This document shows, in pieces, positions 56,139 to 64,000 of a stretch of DNA of 64,000 bases. Position 1 is the first letter of the stretch; the number at the start of each line of letters is the position of its first letter. The stretch spans positions 434,001 through 498,000 of the forward strand of contig NZ_LT627736.1 of assembly GCF_900102005.1 (NCBI RefSeq), read 5' to 3'. Below the pieces are notes generated by a model. That model was not told the DNA's origin. It saw only the letters and a program-made list of their open reading frames with translations, and ran no database searches. The translations under genes and the position numbers were made by a program. The stretch comes from Microbacterium sp. LKL04 (GTDB lineage Bacteria; Actinomycetota; Actinomycetes; Actinomycetales; Microbacteriaceae).

Positions 56139-58403
56139 TTGGAAGGTCCAGAAATCACCGCCGCCGAAGCCGTTCTCGACAACGGCCGTTTCGGCACCCG
56201 CACCGTCCGGTTCGAGACCGGACGACTGGCACAGCAGGCGCAGGGCGCCGTTGCCGCTTACCTCGACGAAGAAACCATGCTCCTGTCGGCCACCAGCGCC
56301 GGCAAGCACCCCCGTGAGGGCTTCGACTTCTTCCCGCTGACCGTCGACGTCGAAGAGCGTTCGTACGCCGCGGGCAAGATCCCCGGTTCGTTCTTCCGTC
56401 GCGAGGGCCGCCCCTCCACCGAGGCGATCCTCGTCTGCCGCCTCATCGACCGGCCGCTGCGTCCGTCGTTCGTCGACGGCCTGCGCAACGAGGTCCAGAT
56501 CGTCGTCACGGTCCTCTCGATCGCACCCGGCGAGTACTACGACGCCCTTGCGATCAACGCGGCCTCCGCGTCGACGCAGATCTCCGGTCTGCCCTTCTCG
56601 GGTCCGATCGCCGGTGTGCGCCTCGCGCTCATCCCCGGCCACGGCGAGCACGCCGACCAGTGGGTCGCGTTCCCGAACCAGGCTCAGGTCGAAGAGGCCG
56701 TCTTCGATCTGATGGTCGCCGGTCGCGTCCTGCCCGACGGCGACGTCGCGATCATGATGGTCGAGGCCGAAGCCACCGAGAACAGCTGGAACCTCATCAA
56801 GGGCGGCGCCGTCAAGCCGAGCGAAGAGATCGTCGCCGGCGGCCTCGAGGCCGCGAAGCCGTTCCTCAAGCAGCTCGTCGAGGCGCAGGCTCAGATGGCT
56901 GCCTCCTCGTCGCGCGAGCCCGGCGTCTACCCGGTCTTCGCCCCGTACAGCTCCGAGGTCTACGACTTCGTCGCCGGCCGCGCGTACGACGACCTGGTGA
57001 ACGTCTACCAGATCGCCGACAAGCAGGAGCGTCAGGCAGCCGATGACAAGGTCAAGGACCGCGTCAAGGCCGAGCTGATCGCCGCCGTCGAGGCCGAACA
57101 GCTCCCCGCCGGTGCGCCGATCGAGTTCGCTGCGGCGTACAAGTCGGTCACAAAGATCGTCGTTCGCGGCCGCATCCTCTCCGAGGGCGTCCGTATGGAC
57201 GGTCGTGGGCTCGCCGACATCCGCCCGCTCGACGCCGAGGTGCAGGTCATCCCGCGCGTTCACGGCTCGGCGGTCTTCCAGCGCGGCGAGACCCAGATCA
57301 TGGGCGTCACCACGCTGAACATGCTCAAGATGGAGCAGCAGATCGACTCGCTGTCGCCCACGACGAGCAAGCGCTACATGCACCACTACAACTTCCCGCC
57401 CTACTCGACCGGTGAGACCGGCCGTGTCGGCAGCCCGAAGCGTCGCGAGATCGGGCACGGCTTCCTCGCCGAGCGCGCCCTCGTGCCGGTGCTGCCCAGC
57501 CGCGAGGAGTTCCCGTACGCGATCCGTCAGGTCTCCGAGGCGCTGAGCTCCAACGGCTCGACGTCGATGGGCTCGGTCTGCGCCTCGACCCTGTCGCTGC
57601 TGAACGCGGGTGTGCCGCTGCGCGCCCCCGTCGCCGGTATCGCCATGGGTCTCGTCTCCGACGAGGTCGACGGCCAGACGCGCTACGCCGCGCTGACCGA
57701 CATCCTCGGCGCCGAAGACGCTCTCGGCGACATGGACTTCAAGGTCGCCGGAACGAGCGAGTTCATCACGGCCATCCAGCTCGACACGAAGCTCGACGGC
57801 ATCCCGTCGTCGGTGCTCGCGGCCGCGCTGACCCAGGCCAAGGAGGCTCGCCTCACGATCCTGAACGTCCTGAACTCGGCGATCGACGCTCCCGACGAGA
57901 TGGCGCCCACCGCGCCCCGCGTCATCAGCGTTCAGATCCCCGTCGACAAGATCGGCGAGCTGATCGGCCCCAAGGGCAAGACGATCAACGCGATCCAGGA
58001 CGAGACCGGTGCGCAGATCTCGATCGAGGACGACGGCACCGTGTACATCGGCGCTGTCGACGGACCCTCGGCAGAGGCCGCCCGTGCGCAGGTCAACGCG
58101 ATCGCCAACCCGACCAACCCCGAGGTCGGCGAGCAGTTCCTGGGCACGGTCGTCAAGATCGCGACCTTCGGTGCGTTCGTCTCGCTCCTGCCGGGCAAGG
58201 ACGGCCTGCTGCACGTCAGCGAGGTCCGCAAGCTCGCCGGCGGAAAGCGCGTCGAGAACGTCGAGGACGTGCTCGGTGTCGGACAGAAGATCCTCGTGCG
58301 CATCACGAAGATCGATGACCGCGGCAAGCTCTCGCTCGAGCCCGTCGTCGAGGAGTCGGCTCCGGCCGGCGACGCGGCGGCCGAGGCGCCCGCCGAGGCC
58401 TGA
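56139..58403 (+). CDS. pnp: Polynucleotide phosphorylase (PNPase)
   Basis: PNPase degrades RNA 3' to 5' using phosphate and can add tails. The 754-residue protein has two RNase PH domains, an all-helical linker (about 240-310), then a KH domain ([15 protein letters not shown]) and an S1 domain ([20 protein letters not shown]) at the C-terminus. The start is TTG at 56139, with AAGGAGAG eight bases upstream and the conserved [10 protein letters not shown] following. The long structured leader suggests autoregulation. Confidence 0.96.
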   Translation: MEGPEITAAEAVLDNGRFGTRTVRFETGRLAQQAQGAVAAYLDEETMLLSATSAGKHPREGFDFFPLTVDVEERSYAAGKIPGSFFRREGRPSTEAILVCRLIDRPLRPSFVDGLRNEVQIVVTVLSIAPGEYYDALAINAASASTQISGLPFSGPIAGVRLALIPGHGEHADQWVAFPNQAQVEEAVFDLMVAGRVLPDGDVAIMMVEAEATENSWNLIKGGAVKPSEEIVAGGLEAAKPFLKQLVEAQAQMAASSSREPGVYPVFAPYSSEVYDFVAGRAYDDLVNVYQIADKQERQAADDKVKDRVKAELIAAVEAEQLPAGAPIEFAAAYKSVTKIVVRGRILSEGVRMDGRGLADIRPLDAEVQVIPRVHGSAVFQRGETQIMGVTTLNMLKMEQQIDSLSPTTSKRYMHHYNFPPYSTGETGRVGSPKRREIGHGFLAERALVPVLPSREEFPYAIRQVSEALSSNGSTSMGSVCASTLSLLNAGVPLRAPVAGIAMGLVSDEVDGQTRYAALTDILGAEDALGDMDFKVAGTSEFITAIQLDTKLDGIPSSVLAAALTQAKEARLTILNVLNSAIDAPDEMAPTAPRVISVQIPVDKIGELIGPKGKTINAIQDETGAQISIEDDGTVYIGAVDGPSAEAARAQVNAIANPTNPEVGEQFLGTVVKIATFGAFVSLLPGKDGLLHVSEVRKLAGGKRVENVEDVLGVGQKILVRITKIDDRGKLSLEPVVEESAPAGDAAAEAPAEA

Positions 58404-58415
58404 GCCACGCTCTGG

Positions 58416-58449
58416 CGAACGCCCGTCCTCTTCGGAGGGCGGGCGTTCG
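58416..58449 (+). terminator. Terminator after pnp
   Basis: Arms 58416-58430 and 58435-58449 pair over 15 positions (one G-U) around a TTCG tetraloop shortly after the pnp stop. Confidence 0.9.
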
Positions 58450-58468
58450 TCGTGTCGGGACGCTCAGT

Positions 58469-58484
58469 CGATCCGGTGGGATCG
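58469..58484. repeat. Small palindrome in the pnp-AKR gap
   Basis: CGATCC-GGTG-GGATCG is a perfect 6-bp inverted repeat about 135 bases before the next gene. It could be an operator, but nothing else supports this. Confidence 0.25.
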
Positions 58485-58617
58485 AACCGTTATGGAAACG
58501 TCACCCGTTGTCTCGCGCGCGTCCGCGTCGGGTCTGAGGGCTGTTCTACCCTCGGAGAGAGCGCATCGGAGGATGCGTGGGCACGCGAACCCCCGAGCGC
58601 TCCGCAAGGAGACGGGT

Positions 58618-59637
58618 ATGGCAGCGTTCGAGACGGCGGATCAGGCGTCGCCGACGGTCGTGCCCGGCATCCACCCCTCCGGTCCGCTCCCCGTGCACGG
58701 TGCGCCGGTCGGCCGCAACATCCGCGTTCCGCTCGGCGAGACCGGGTTCTCGGTGTTTCCGCTCGTCCTCGGCGGTGCGGAGTTCGGCTGGCACGTGGAC
58801 CTCGCCGCGGCGCACGCGATCCTCGACCGATACGTCGAACGGGGCGGCAACGCCGTCCACACCTCCGACAGCTACGCCGCCGGCCGCAGCGAGCATGCGA
58901 TCGGTCGCTGGATGGCCGCGCGCCGCAACCGCGACGATCTCGTCCTCACGGTCAAGGTCGGCCGCGGTGCCGACAACCCCGGACTCGGGTCCGTCAACCT
59001 CGTGCGCGCGGTCGAGGCATCCCTCACCCGTCTCGGCACCGACCGGATCGACGTCCTCTCGCTCGACGGCACCGCCGACCGCACGACGCTCCTCGAAGAC
59101 ACCCTCGCCACGGCGGAATGGCTCGTGGACACCGGCAAGGTGCGCGCGATCGGCGCTGCGGGCTACCGCGCCGCCCAGCTCGTCGAGGCCCGCATCCTCT
59201 CGGCCGCGGGGTATCCCCGGTTCACGGTGCTCGACGTCCCGTACAACGTGCTCCGTCGCGACGAGTTCGACGGCGACCTCCGTCTCGTCGCCGGCGCCCA
59301 GGGCATCGCTGTGACGCCCTCGCAGGCGTTGGAGCACGGCTACCTCTCCGGCGTGCACCGGGCTCGCGACCGCGTCGGCGGCTCGGTCCGGGGGCGGCAG
59401 CTGGCCGCCAGCATGAACCGTCGCGGCGCCCGCACGCTGCGCGCCCTCGACCGCATCGCGGCGGAGCTCGCCGTTCCGCCCGCGGCGGTCGCGATCGCCT
59501 GGCTGCTCGCGCAGCGTGTCGTCGCCGCACCGATCGTCAACGCCTATGCGGTCGCTCACGTCGAGGAGCTCGTCCAGGGCGTCGGCGTGCATCTCAGCCG
59601 CGCGCACCTCGCCGAGATCGCCAAGGCCACCGACTGA
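58618..59637 (+). CDS. Aldo/keto reductase-like protein with an altered catalytic tetrad
   Basis: The 339-residue protein has the AKR barrel: LGGAEFGWHV, the Tyr86 motif (HTSDSYAAG), Lys113 (LTVKVG) and a C-terminal cofactor region. The catalytic Asp, normally five residues before Tyr, is His81, and the catalytic His, normally in a YxxH-type string, is Asp150 (DVLSLDG). AAGGAG precedes the ATG. A 35-residue N-terminal tail precedes the barrel. It may have changed chemistry or no reductase activity. Confidence 0.85.
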   Translation: MAAFETADQASPTVVPGIHPSGPLPVHGAPVGRNIRVPLGETGFSVFPLVLGGAEFGWHVDLAAAHAILDRYVERGGNAVHTSDSYAAGRSEHAIGRWMAARRNRDDLVLTVKVGRGADNPGLGSVNLVRAVEASLTRLGTDRIDVLSLDGTADRTTLLEDTLATAEWLVDTGKVRAIGAAGYRAAQLVEARILSAAGYPRFTVLDVPYNVLRRDEFDGDLRLVAGAQGIAVTPSQALEHGYLSGVHRARDRVGGSVRGRQLAASMNRRGARTLRALDRIAAELAVPPAAVAIAWLLAQRVVAAPIVNAYAVAHVEELVQGVGVHLSRAHLAEIAKATD

Positions 59638-59693
59638 GCCTCGGTTAGGCTTGGAGCTACCCCGGGAACGTCCGGGGACCCGGGGGAACCACG

Positions 59694-59714
59694 ATGAAGC
59701 GAGCGACCACGTGA
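59694..59714 (+). other. Possible six-codon upstream reading frame
   Basis: An ATG with GGGGGA upstream opens a six-codon frame (MKRATT) whose TGA overlaps the GTG of the phosphatase gene. It lies on the leader starting from the TAGGCT box at 59646-59651. It could couple translation into the main gene, or simply be chance. Confidence 0.3.
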
Positions 59715-60310
59715 CGCACTATCTGTACCTGGTGCGGCACGGCGAGCACCTCGACGCGGAGCACGGACTCGCCGACGGACCGCTCTCGCCCCGCGGTCGG
59801 CGACAGGCGGACCTCCTCGCGGACCGCCTGTCGGGCGTTCCGCTGACCGCCGTCTGGCATTCGCCGCTGTTGCGCGCCGCCGAGACGGCACGGGCCGTCT
59901 CGGAGCGGCTCCCCGCCGTCGACCCCGAGCCGACCGCCCTGCTGTTCGACTGCGTGCCGAGCGGGATGACGCCCGACACCCCGAACGTCTACGAGCCGTT
60001 CTTCGGGGGAGTGACCGAGGCCGAGGCCGACGCGGGCGCGGCGCAGATGGCGGATGCCGGGGCGGAGTTCCTCGCTCACCGCCCCAACGCGCACGAGCTG
60101 CTCATCACCCACAACTTCGTCATCGCCTGGTTCGTCCGAGAGGTGCTGCAGGCTCCGGAATGGCGCTGGCTGACGATCAACCAGGCGCACTGCGGTCTCA
60201 CCGTGCTCGCTCAGCGTCCCGGGCGGCCGTGGTCCCTCGTGGCCCACAACGACCTCGCACACCTCCCGGTGGAGCTCCGGACGGGCCTTCCCGACATCCT
60301 CTCGGTGTGA
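59711..60310 (+). CDS. Histidine phosphatase family protein
   Basis: The 199-residue protein has the branch motif LVRHGEH (His10) and the second catalytic histidine in LLITHNFVIAW, typical of phosphoglycerate-mutase-like phosphatases. Its substrate may be a sugar or nucleotide phosphate. The GTG at 59711 is the first codon fitting the conserved N-terminus; a short upstream frame overlaps it. The TSUP gene follows within two bases. Confidence 0.9.
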   Translation: MTHYLYLVRHGEHLDAEHGLADGPLSPRGRRQADLLADRLSGVPLTAVWHSPLLRAAETARAVSERLPAVDPEPTALLFDCVPSGMTPDTPNVYEPFFGGVTEAEADAGAAQMADAGAEFLAHRPNAHELLITHNFVIAWFVREVLQAPEWRWLTINQAHCGLTVLAQRPGRPWSLVAHNDLAHLPVELRTGLPDILSV

Positions 60311-60311
60311 G

Positions 60312-61133
60312 GTGCTGACCGGTCCTCTCCTCGCCGACTGGCTCCCCGTCTCCGCGAGCGCGCTGCTGTTCCTCGTGGTCGCGGCAGGGGTGGCCGGGTG
60401 GGTCGACGCCGTCGTGGGCGGGGGCGGCCTCATCCAGCTGCCGGCCCTCGTCATCGGCGTGCCCGAGGACGTCGCCACCCCGTTCATCCTCGGCACCAAC
60501 AAGCTGAGCTCGTTCTTCGGGACGCTGTCGGCGAGCTGGGTGTACCTCCGACGGGTGAAGGTCCATCTCGTCCTCCTGATCCCGCTCGTCCTCGGGGCCT
60601 TCGGCGGCTCGGCGGTGGGCGCTGCGCTCTCGAGGTACGTCCCCCGCGAGGTGCTCACGCCGGTCGTCCTGGTGGCGGTCGTCGCGGTGGGCGTCTACAC
60701 GCTCCTCCGCCCGAAGATGGGCCTGCACCACGAGCCGCGGCACGCCGAGCGCGTCGCGGTCGTGTGGCGCTCGGGGGTCATCGGGCTCGGCGTGGGGTTC
60801 TACGACGGCATCCTCGGTCCCGGCACCGGGTCGTTCTTCGTCATCCTCCTCGTCGGGGTCCTCGGGTTCGGCTTCCTGCAGGCGAGCGTCAATGCCAAGA
60901 TCGCCAACCTCACCACCAACCTCGCCGCGCTGATCGTCTACGGCGTCCACGGCGAGATCATCCTGGCGCTCGGTCTCGTCATGGCCTGCGCGAACATCAC
61001 CGGCGGCTTCATCGGCGCCCGGATGGCCACCCGCGGGGGCAACGGCTTCGTCCGCGTGGTGTTCCTCGTCGTCCTCGGACTCCTGGTCGTGAAGCTCGCG
61101 TGGGACACGGTCGCCGGGTTGCTGCCCGCTTAG
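60312..61133 (+). CDS. TSUP-family (TauE/SafE) membrane permease
   Basis: The 273-residue protein has about eight membrane helices and two TSUP repeats (WVDAVVGGGGLIQLPAL and FYDGILGPGTGSFFVILLV), as in permeases for sulfite, sulfonates or organic acids. The GTG is one base after the phosphatase stop, so they are co-transcribed. Substrate is not evident. Confidence 0.9.
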   Translation: MLTGPLLADWLPVSASALLFLVVAAGVAGWVDAVVGGGGLIQLPALVIGVPEDVATPFILGTNKLSSFFGTLSASWVYLRRVKVHLVLLIPLVLGAFGGSAVGAALSRYVPREVLTPVVLVAVVAVGVYTLLRPKMGLHHEPRHAERVAVVWRSGVIGLGVGFYDGILGPGTGSFFVILLVGVLGFGFLQASVNAKIANLTTNLAALIVYGVHGEIILALGLVMACANITGGFIGARMATRGGNGFVRVVFLVVLGLLVVKLAWDTVAGLLPA

Positions 61134-61142
61134 GCTGGGGAC

Positions 61143-61955
61143 ATGACGACGCGTGTGGCCCTCGTGGGCGGGACCGGCAAGCTCGGCAGCATCATCGCTG
61201 AGGTCATCGCGGCGACCGACGGCTTCGAGACCGTCGCTGTCCTCGGCTCCTCGAGCGATCTCGCCGAGATCGACGCCGCCGACCTCGTCGTCGACGCCTC
61301 GACGCCGGCCGTGTCGATCGATGTCGTCCGCGCGGCGATCGAACGCGGCAAGAACATCCTCGTCGGTACCTCCGGCTGGTCCGCCGAGCGCATCGCCCTC
61401 GTCCGTCCCCTCGTGGATGCCGCGGGCACCGGCGCGGTCTTCATCCCGAACTTCTCGCTCGGCTCCGTCATCGGGTCCGCTCTCGCGGCGGCATCCGCCC
61501 CGTTCTTCCCGTCGATCGAGATCGTCGAGACGCACCGTGAGACCAAGGTCGATTCGCCCAGCGGCACCGCAGTCCGCACCGCGGAGCTGATCGCCGCCGC
61601 ACGCTCCGAGGCCGGCCCGGTCGAGGCTCCGCACGTCGATCAGCGCGCCCGCGGGCAGCAGATCGCGAGCGTCCCCGTGCACTCCCTGCGCCGGCCGGGT
61701 GTCGTGGCACGGCAGGAGACGATCCTGTCGGGGCCGGGGGAGTCCCTCACGATCGTCCACGACACGATCGACCCGGCCGCGGCGTACGCCCCCGGCATCC
61801 GGGTCGCCCTCGCAGCCGCTCGCGACGCGTCGGGCGTCGTCCTCGGGCTCGATTCGATGATCGACATCGGGATCCGGATGCCTCACCCCGCCCGTACGGC
61901 GCCCGTCGCCGACGGGGACGCCTCGGATCAGGCCGCGGCGGCGACCACCCGATGA
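61143..61955 (+). CDS. dapB: 4-hydroxy-tetrahydrodipicolinate reductase
   Basis: DapB makes tetrahydrodipicolinate in lysine and diaminopimelate synthesis. The 270-residue protein has the NAD(P) motif LVGGTGKLGSI (8-18) and the substrate motif ETHRETKVDSPSGTA. The ATG lies six bases after a TAGGCT box (61131-61136), a leaderless start. A Ser/Ala-rich tail makes it slightly longer than most DapB proteins. The stop overlaps the next gene. Confidence 0.94.
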   Translation: MTTRVALVGGTGKLGSIIAEVIAATDGFETVAVLGSSSDLAEIDAADLVVDASTPAVSIDVVRAAIERGKNILVGTSGWSAERIALVRPLVDAAGTGAVFIPNFSLGSVIGSALAAASAPFFPSIEIVETHRETKVDSPSGTAVRTAELIAAARSEAGPVEAPHVDQRARGQQIASVPVHSLRRPGVVARQETILSGPGESLTIVHDTIDPAAAYAPGIRVALAAARDASGVVLGLDSMIDIGIRMPHPARTAPVADGDASDQAAAATTR

Positions 61956-62401
61956 GGACGCGTATCGGCGTCGGGATCGTCGCCGTCGTCCTCGTCCTGT
62001 ACATCGCTCTCGTCGCACAGCGAGCCGTGCTGCTGTTCACGAGCGGCGACGCCGTGGGCATAGCGATGGGCGTCGCGCTCGTGCTGCTTCCCGTCGTCGC
62101 CGTCTGGGCGCTGTGGCGCGAGCTGAGCTTCGGCGCGGGCGCGGAGCGGCTGGGGCGACGGCTCGAGGCGGAGGGCGCCCTGCCCGCCGAAGAGCTCACG
62201 CTCCGGCCCAGCGGCAGACCCGTCCAGGCCGAGGCGGACGCCCTCTTCCCCGCGTACCGCGACGCCGTCGAGGCGAACCCGACGGATTGGCGCGCCTGGT
62301 ACCGGCTCGGGCTCCTCTACGACGGAGCAGGCGACCGCCGGCGCGCCCGCGGCGCGATCCGCACCGCGATCTCGCACGAGCGCGCCGAACGGCGCCGCTG
62401 A
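61952..62401 (+). CDS. Membrane protein with a TPR-like C-terminus
   Basis: The 149-residue protein has two N-terminal membrane helices (about 4-28 and 36-56), then a soluble part ending in a TPR-like unit (AVEANPTDWRAWYRLGLLYDGAGDRRRA). It overlaps dapB by four bases (ATGA). Role unknown; the TPR unit suggests protein contacts at the membrane face. Confidence 0.8.
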   Translation: MRTRIGVGIVAVVLVLYIALVAQRAVLLFTSGDAVGIAMGVALVLLPVVAVWALWRELSFGAGAERLGRRLEAEGALPAEELTLRPSGRPVQAEADALFPAYRDAVEANPTDWRAWYRLGLLYDGAGDRRRARGAIRTAISHERAERRR

Positions 62402-62405
62402 GTCC

Positions 62406-63296
62406 TCAGACCGCCGCGGCCACCGCGTCCTCGACGGTCGGGTGGTGGAACTGGAACCCGGACTCGAGGAGCACCGCGGGCACGACGTGCGAGTCGGTGG
62501 CGAGGAGCGCGTCGACGGCATCCTTCCCCAGGACCAGTCGGATGGCCCAGAGGGGCGCCCGGAGCAGGTACGGCCGGTTCAAGCGACGCGCGAGCGCGAA
62601 GCCGAGGTCGTTCGCCGTAGCCCGCTCCGGCCCGGTCAGGTTGACGGGTCCCGTGATGCTGTGGTCCATGACGTGACGGATGCCGCGGATCTCGTCATCG
62701 AGCGAGATCCACGGCCAGACCTGGGTTCCGCGTCCGAGCGGTCCCGACAGTCCGAGCTTCGTGAGCAGCAGCAGCGGCTTGAGGACGCCGTCGCGGTGCA
62801 CGACCGGGGCGGTGCGCAGGAGCGCCGTACGAGCGCCCGACGCGACGGCGGCAGCCTCCCACTCGCCGCAGAGCTCGGAAAGGAATGCGTCGCCGCGCGG
62901 ACCGGTCTCGTCGAACGTGCGCCCGTGTCCGTCGGGCGGGTAGTACCCCGACGCCGACGAGCTGACGAACAGAGGCGCATCCTCGCCGAGCTCCCGGAGT
63001 GCGCGGGCGAGCGTCTGCGTCGGGCGCAGGCGCGACCAGACGAGCTGCTTCTTGTACGAGGCCGTCCACGGGAAACGTCCGATGGTCGCGCCGTTGAAGT
63101 TGACGACAGCTTCTGCGCCTGCGAGCACCTGAGGATCGAGCGGCTTCTCACCGGGCGACCAGGTGACCTCGTCGGGGCCCTGGGCCGGGTGGCGGACGAG
63201 CCGCGTGACGGCGTAGCCGTCGGCGACGAGGGAGTCAATGAGGGCGCGTCCGATCAAGCCCGACGCGCCCGAGACGACGACGCGGCGCTCAGGCAA
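62406..63296 (-). CDS. TIGR01777-family NAD(P)-binding epimerase-like protein
   Basis: The 296-residue protein has the extended-SDR motif VSGASGLIGRAL (8-19), the YfcH/TIGR01777 strings SSSASGYY and a conserved C-terminal DUF1731-like segment (LLRAPLWAIRLVLG). Members resemble nucleotide-sugar epimerases, but their reaction is not settled. The start is TTG at 63296, inside the last codons of the osmC gene, so translation is coupled. Confidence 0.87.
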   Translation of the reverse strand: MPERRVVVSGASGLIGRALIDSLVADGYAVTRLVRHPAQGPDEVTWSPGEKPLDPQVLAGAEAVVNFNGATIGRFPWTASYKKQLVWSRLRPTQTLARALRELGEDAPLFVSSSASGYYPPDGHGRTFDETGPRGDAFLSELCGEWEAAAVASGARTALLRTAPVVHRDGVLKPLLLLTKLGLSGPLGRGTQVWPWISLDDEIRGIRHVMDHSITGPVNLTGPERATANDLGFALARRLNRPYLLRAPLWAIRLVLGKDAVDALLATDSHVVPAVLLESGFQFHHPTVEDAVAAAV

Positions 63297-63714
63297 GCGT
63301 CGCCTCGAGCGTGATCTCGATGCCCGACAGGGCTGCCGAGACGGGGCATCCGGTCTTCGCCTCGTTCGCGATGCGGTCGAAGTCCTCGGCCGAGAGGCCG
63401 GGGACGGATGCGCTGACGTTCAGGTGCGAGCCCGTGATGCCGGTCCCCGGGATGAAGGTGACGGATGCCGTCGTCTCGACGCTCTCAGGCGGAGTGCCGT
63501 TTTCGGCCAGGGCGTTGGAGAGAGCCATGCTGAAGCACGACGAGTGGGCTGCTGCGATGAGCTCCTCGGGCGTCGTCACCGACGTCGATCCCTCGCTGCG
63601 GGCCTTCCAGTTCACGGGAAGCGGGCCCTGGTTGGAGCTCTCGAGGGCGACCTCGCCCGACCCTTCGAACAGGGTGCCCTTCCAGCTGGTGGTGGCTTCG
63701 CTCGTGACGCTCAT
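63289..63714 (-). CDS. osmC: OsmC-family peroxiredoxin
   Basis: The 141-residue protein has the two active-site cysteines of OsmC/Ohr proteins, in AAHSSCFSMAL and KTGCPVSAAL, and reduces organic hydroperoxides with a thiol pair. GGAG lies about eight bases before the ATG at 63714. The stop overlaps the TIGR01777 gene start by eight bases. It could equally be classed with the wider OsmC group rather than Ohr. Confidence 0.92.
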   Translation of the reverse strand: MSVTSEATTSWKGTLFEGSGEVALESSNQGPLPVNWKARSEGSTSVTTPEELIAAAHSSCFSMALSNALAENGTPPESVETTASVTFIPGTGITGSHLNVSASVPGLSAEDFDRIANEAKTGCPVSAALSGIEITLEATLA

Positions 63715-63808
63715 GGTGTCTCCTCTGTCGTGGTCGTGACGAATCGCTGCCGAGCATATGCCTCGCGGATCAGCGGGCGATACGTCTTGACGAGGAGGGG
63801 GAGGGGAC

Positions 63809-64000
63809 TCAGGCGGTGCGGCCGACGAGACCGACGCGCTGCAGGAGGAGCCACAACTGGCATCCGAGGCACAGGCCGAACACTGCGTTGAGGAATGCCG
63901 CCATGAACGCCAACGCCGCCGCGATCGGCAGGGCGAGCGGAACGCCGAGCACGTGGAGCACGAGACCGATGGTCGTGACGAACAGGCCGACGCCCTGCGC
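63809..64000 (-). CDS. DUF4395 membrane protein (N-terminus beyond window)
   Basis: The visible 63 C-terminal residues hold two hydrophobic helices and the string FLNAVFGLCLGCQLW, whose CxxC pair and context are typical of DUF4395 proteins, which often sit beside sulfurtransferases or thiol enzymes. The gene continues past the right edge. Function is not established. Confidence 0.8.
   Translation of the reverse strand, partial: AQGVGLFVTTIGLVLHVLGVPLALPIAAALAFMAAFLNAVFGLCLGCQLWLLLQRVGLVGRTA

Noticed and set aside
55938..58214. 758-codon frame antisense to pnp
   Set aside because: pnp is certain on the plus strand and the antisense product is low-complexity Asp/Gly/Arg.

Overview
The window is high-GC chromosomal DNA of an actinobacterium, most likely the family Microbacteriaceae and probably Microbacterium-like. 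This rests on codon use, frequent GTG/TTG starts, many leaderless promoters with TANNNT -10 boxes, and gene order. Two blocks match gene orders known from mycobacteria: gpm-senX3-regX3 and carD-ispD-ispF-cysS-rlmB. ppk beside a MutT1-like Nudix/phosphatase gene is also mycobacterial order. I see no insertion sequence, prophage, CRISPR array, rRNA or replication origin. The longest stretch without a gene is about 295 bases, before pnp.

Layout: (1) 1-7.9 kb, minus strand: the phosphate block pstSCAB (pstB cut by the left edge), a MutT1-like hydrolase, polyphosphate kinase and a GlnR-like regulator. (2) 8-12 kb: small membrane proteins, a nitrobindin, a YgfZ-type protein, a FUSC-type membrane protein and a methyltransferase. 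(3) 12-23.3 kb: gpmA, phoU, the SenX3/RegX3 two-component system, a lipoprotein, carD, a membrane acyltransferase, a fused ispDF, GNAT and EamA genes, cysS and rlmB. (4) 23.3-35.2 kb: an SDR-like gene, a kinase-fold DUF4032 gene, an orphan MsmK-type ABC ATPase, a DsbA-fold protein without its CxxC, tRNA-Thr, a CorC/HlyC protein, terC behind a probable yybP-ykoY Mn2+ riboswitch, oligopeptidase B, and the phosphate transporter pit. (5) 35.2-49.4 kb: metabolic genes including a MerR/aldo-keto reductase operon, aspA, FAH hydrolase, PrsW, YceI, FKBP, rpsO, a 2OG oxygenase, an lrp-ald pair, a membrane acyltransferase, and an LLM oxidoreductase with its FMN reductase. (6) 49.4-64 kb: DedA, a glycosyltransferase fused to an SGNH hydrolase, a CitA/DcuS-like two-component system divergent from dctA, pnp behind a probable Actino-pnp RNA, an atypical aldo-keto reductase, a histidine phosphatase, a TSUP permease, dapB, a TIGR01777 protein, OsmC and a partial DUF4395 gene.

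How the genes connect: phosphate is the main theme. Import (Pst, Pit), storage (Ppk), signalling (PhoU, SenX3, RegX3) and a nitrogen-type regulator lie within 35 kb. Phased GTTCACC-type 11-bp repeats occur upstream of pstS, between phoU and senX3, and upstream of pit, which suggests one PhoP/RegX3-type regulon. Within the pst operon, a 17-bp perfect hairpin sits directly after pstS, a common way to make more binding protein than permease. A second theme is divergent regulator/target pairs: Lrp-type with ald, and the CitA/DcuS-like pair with dctA. The MerR gene is instead co-transcribed with its likely target, the aldo-keto reductase.

Most of the window is conserved core genome. The items most worth following up are the Mn2+ riboswitch and the terC start it implies, the GT4-SGNH fusion, the CxxC-less DsbA-like protein, the aldo-keto reductase with an apparently exchanged Asp/His pair, and a repeat with two mutually exclusive foldings near 41.8 kb.
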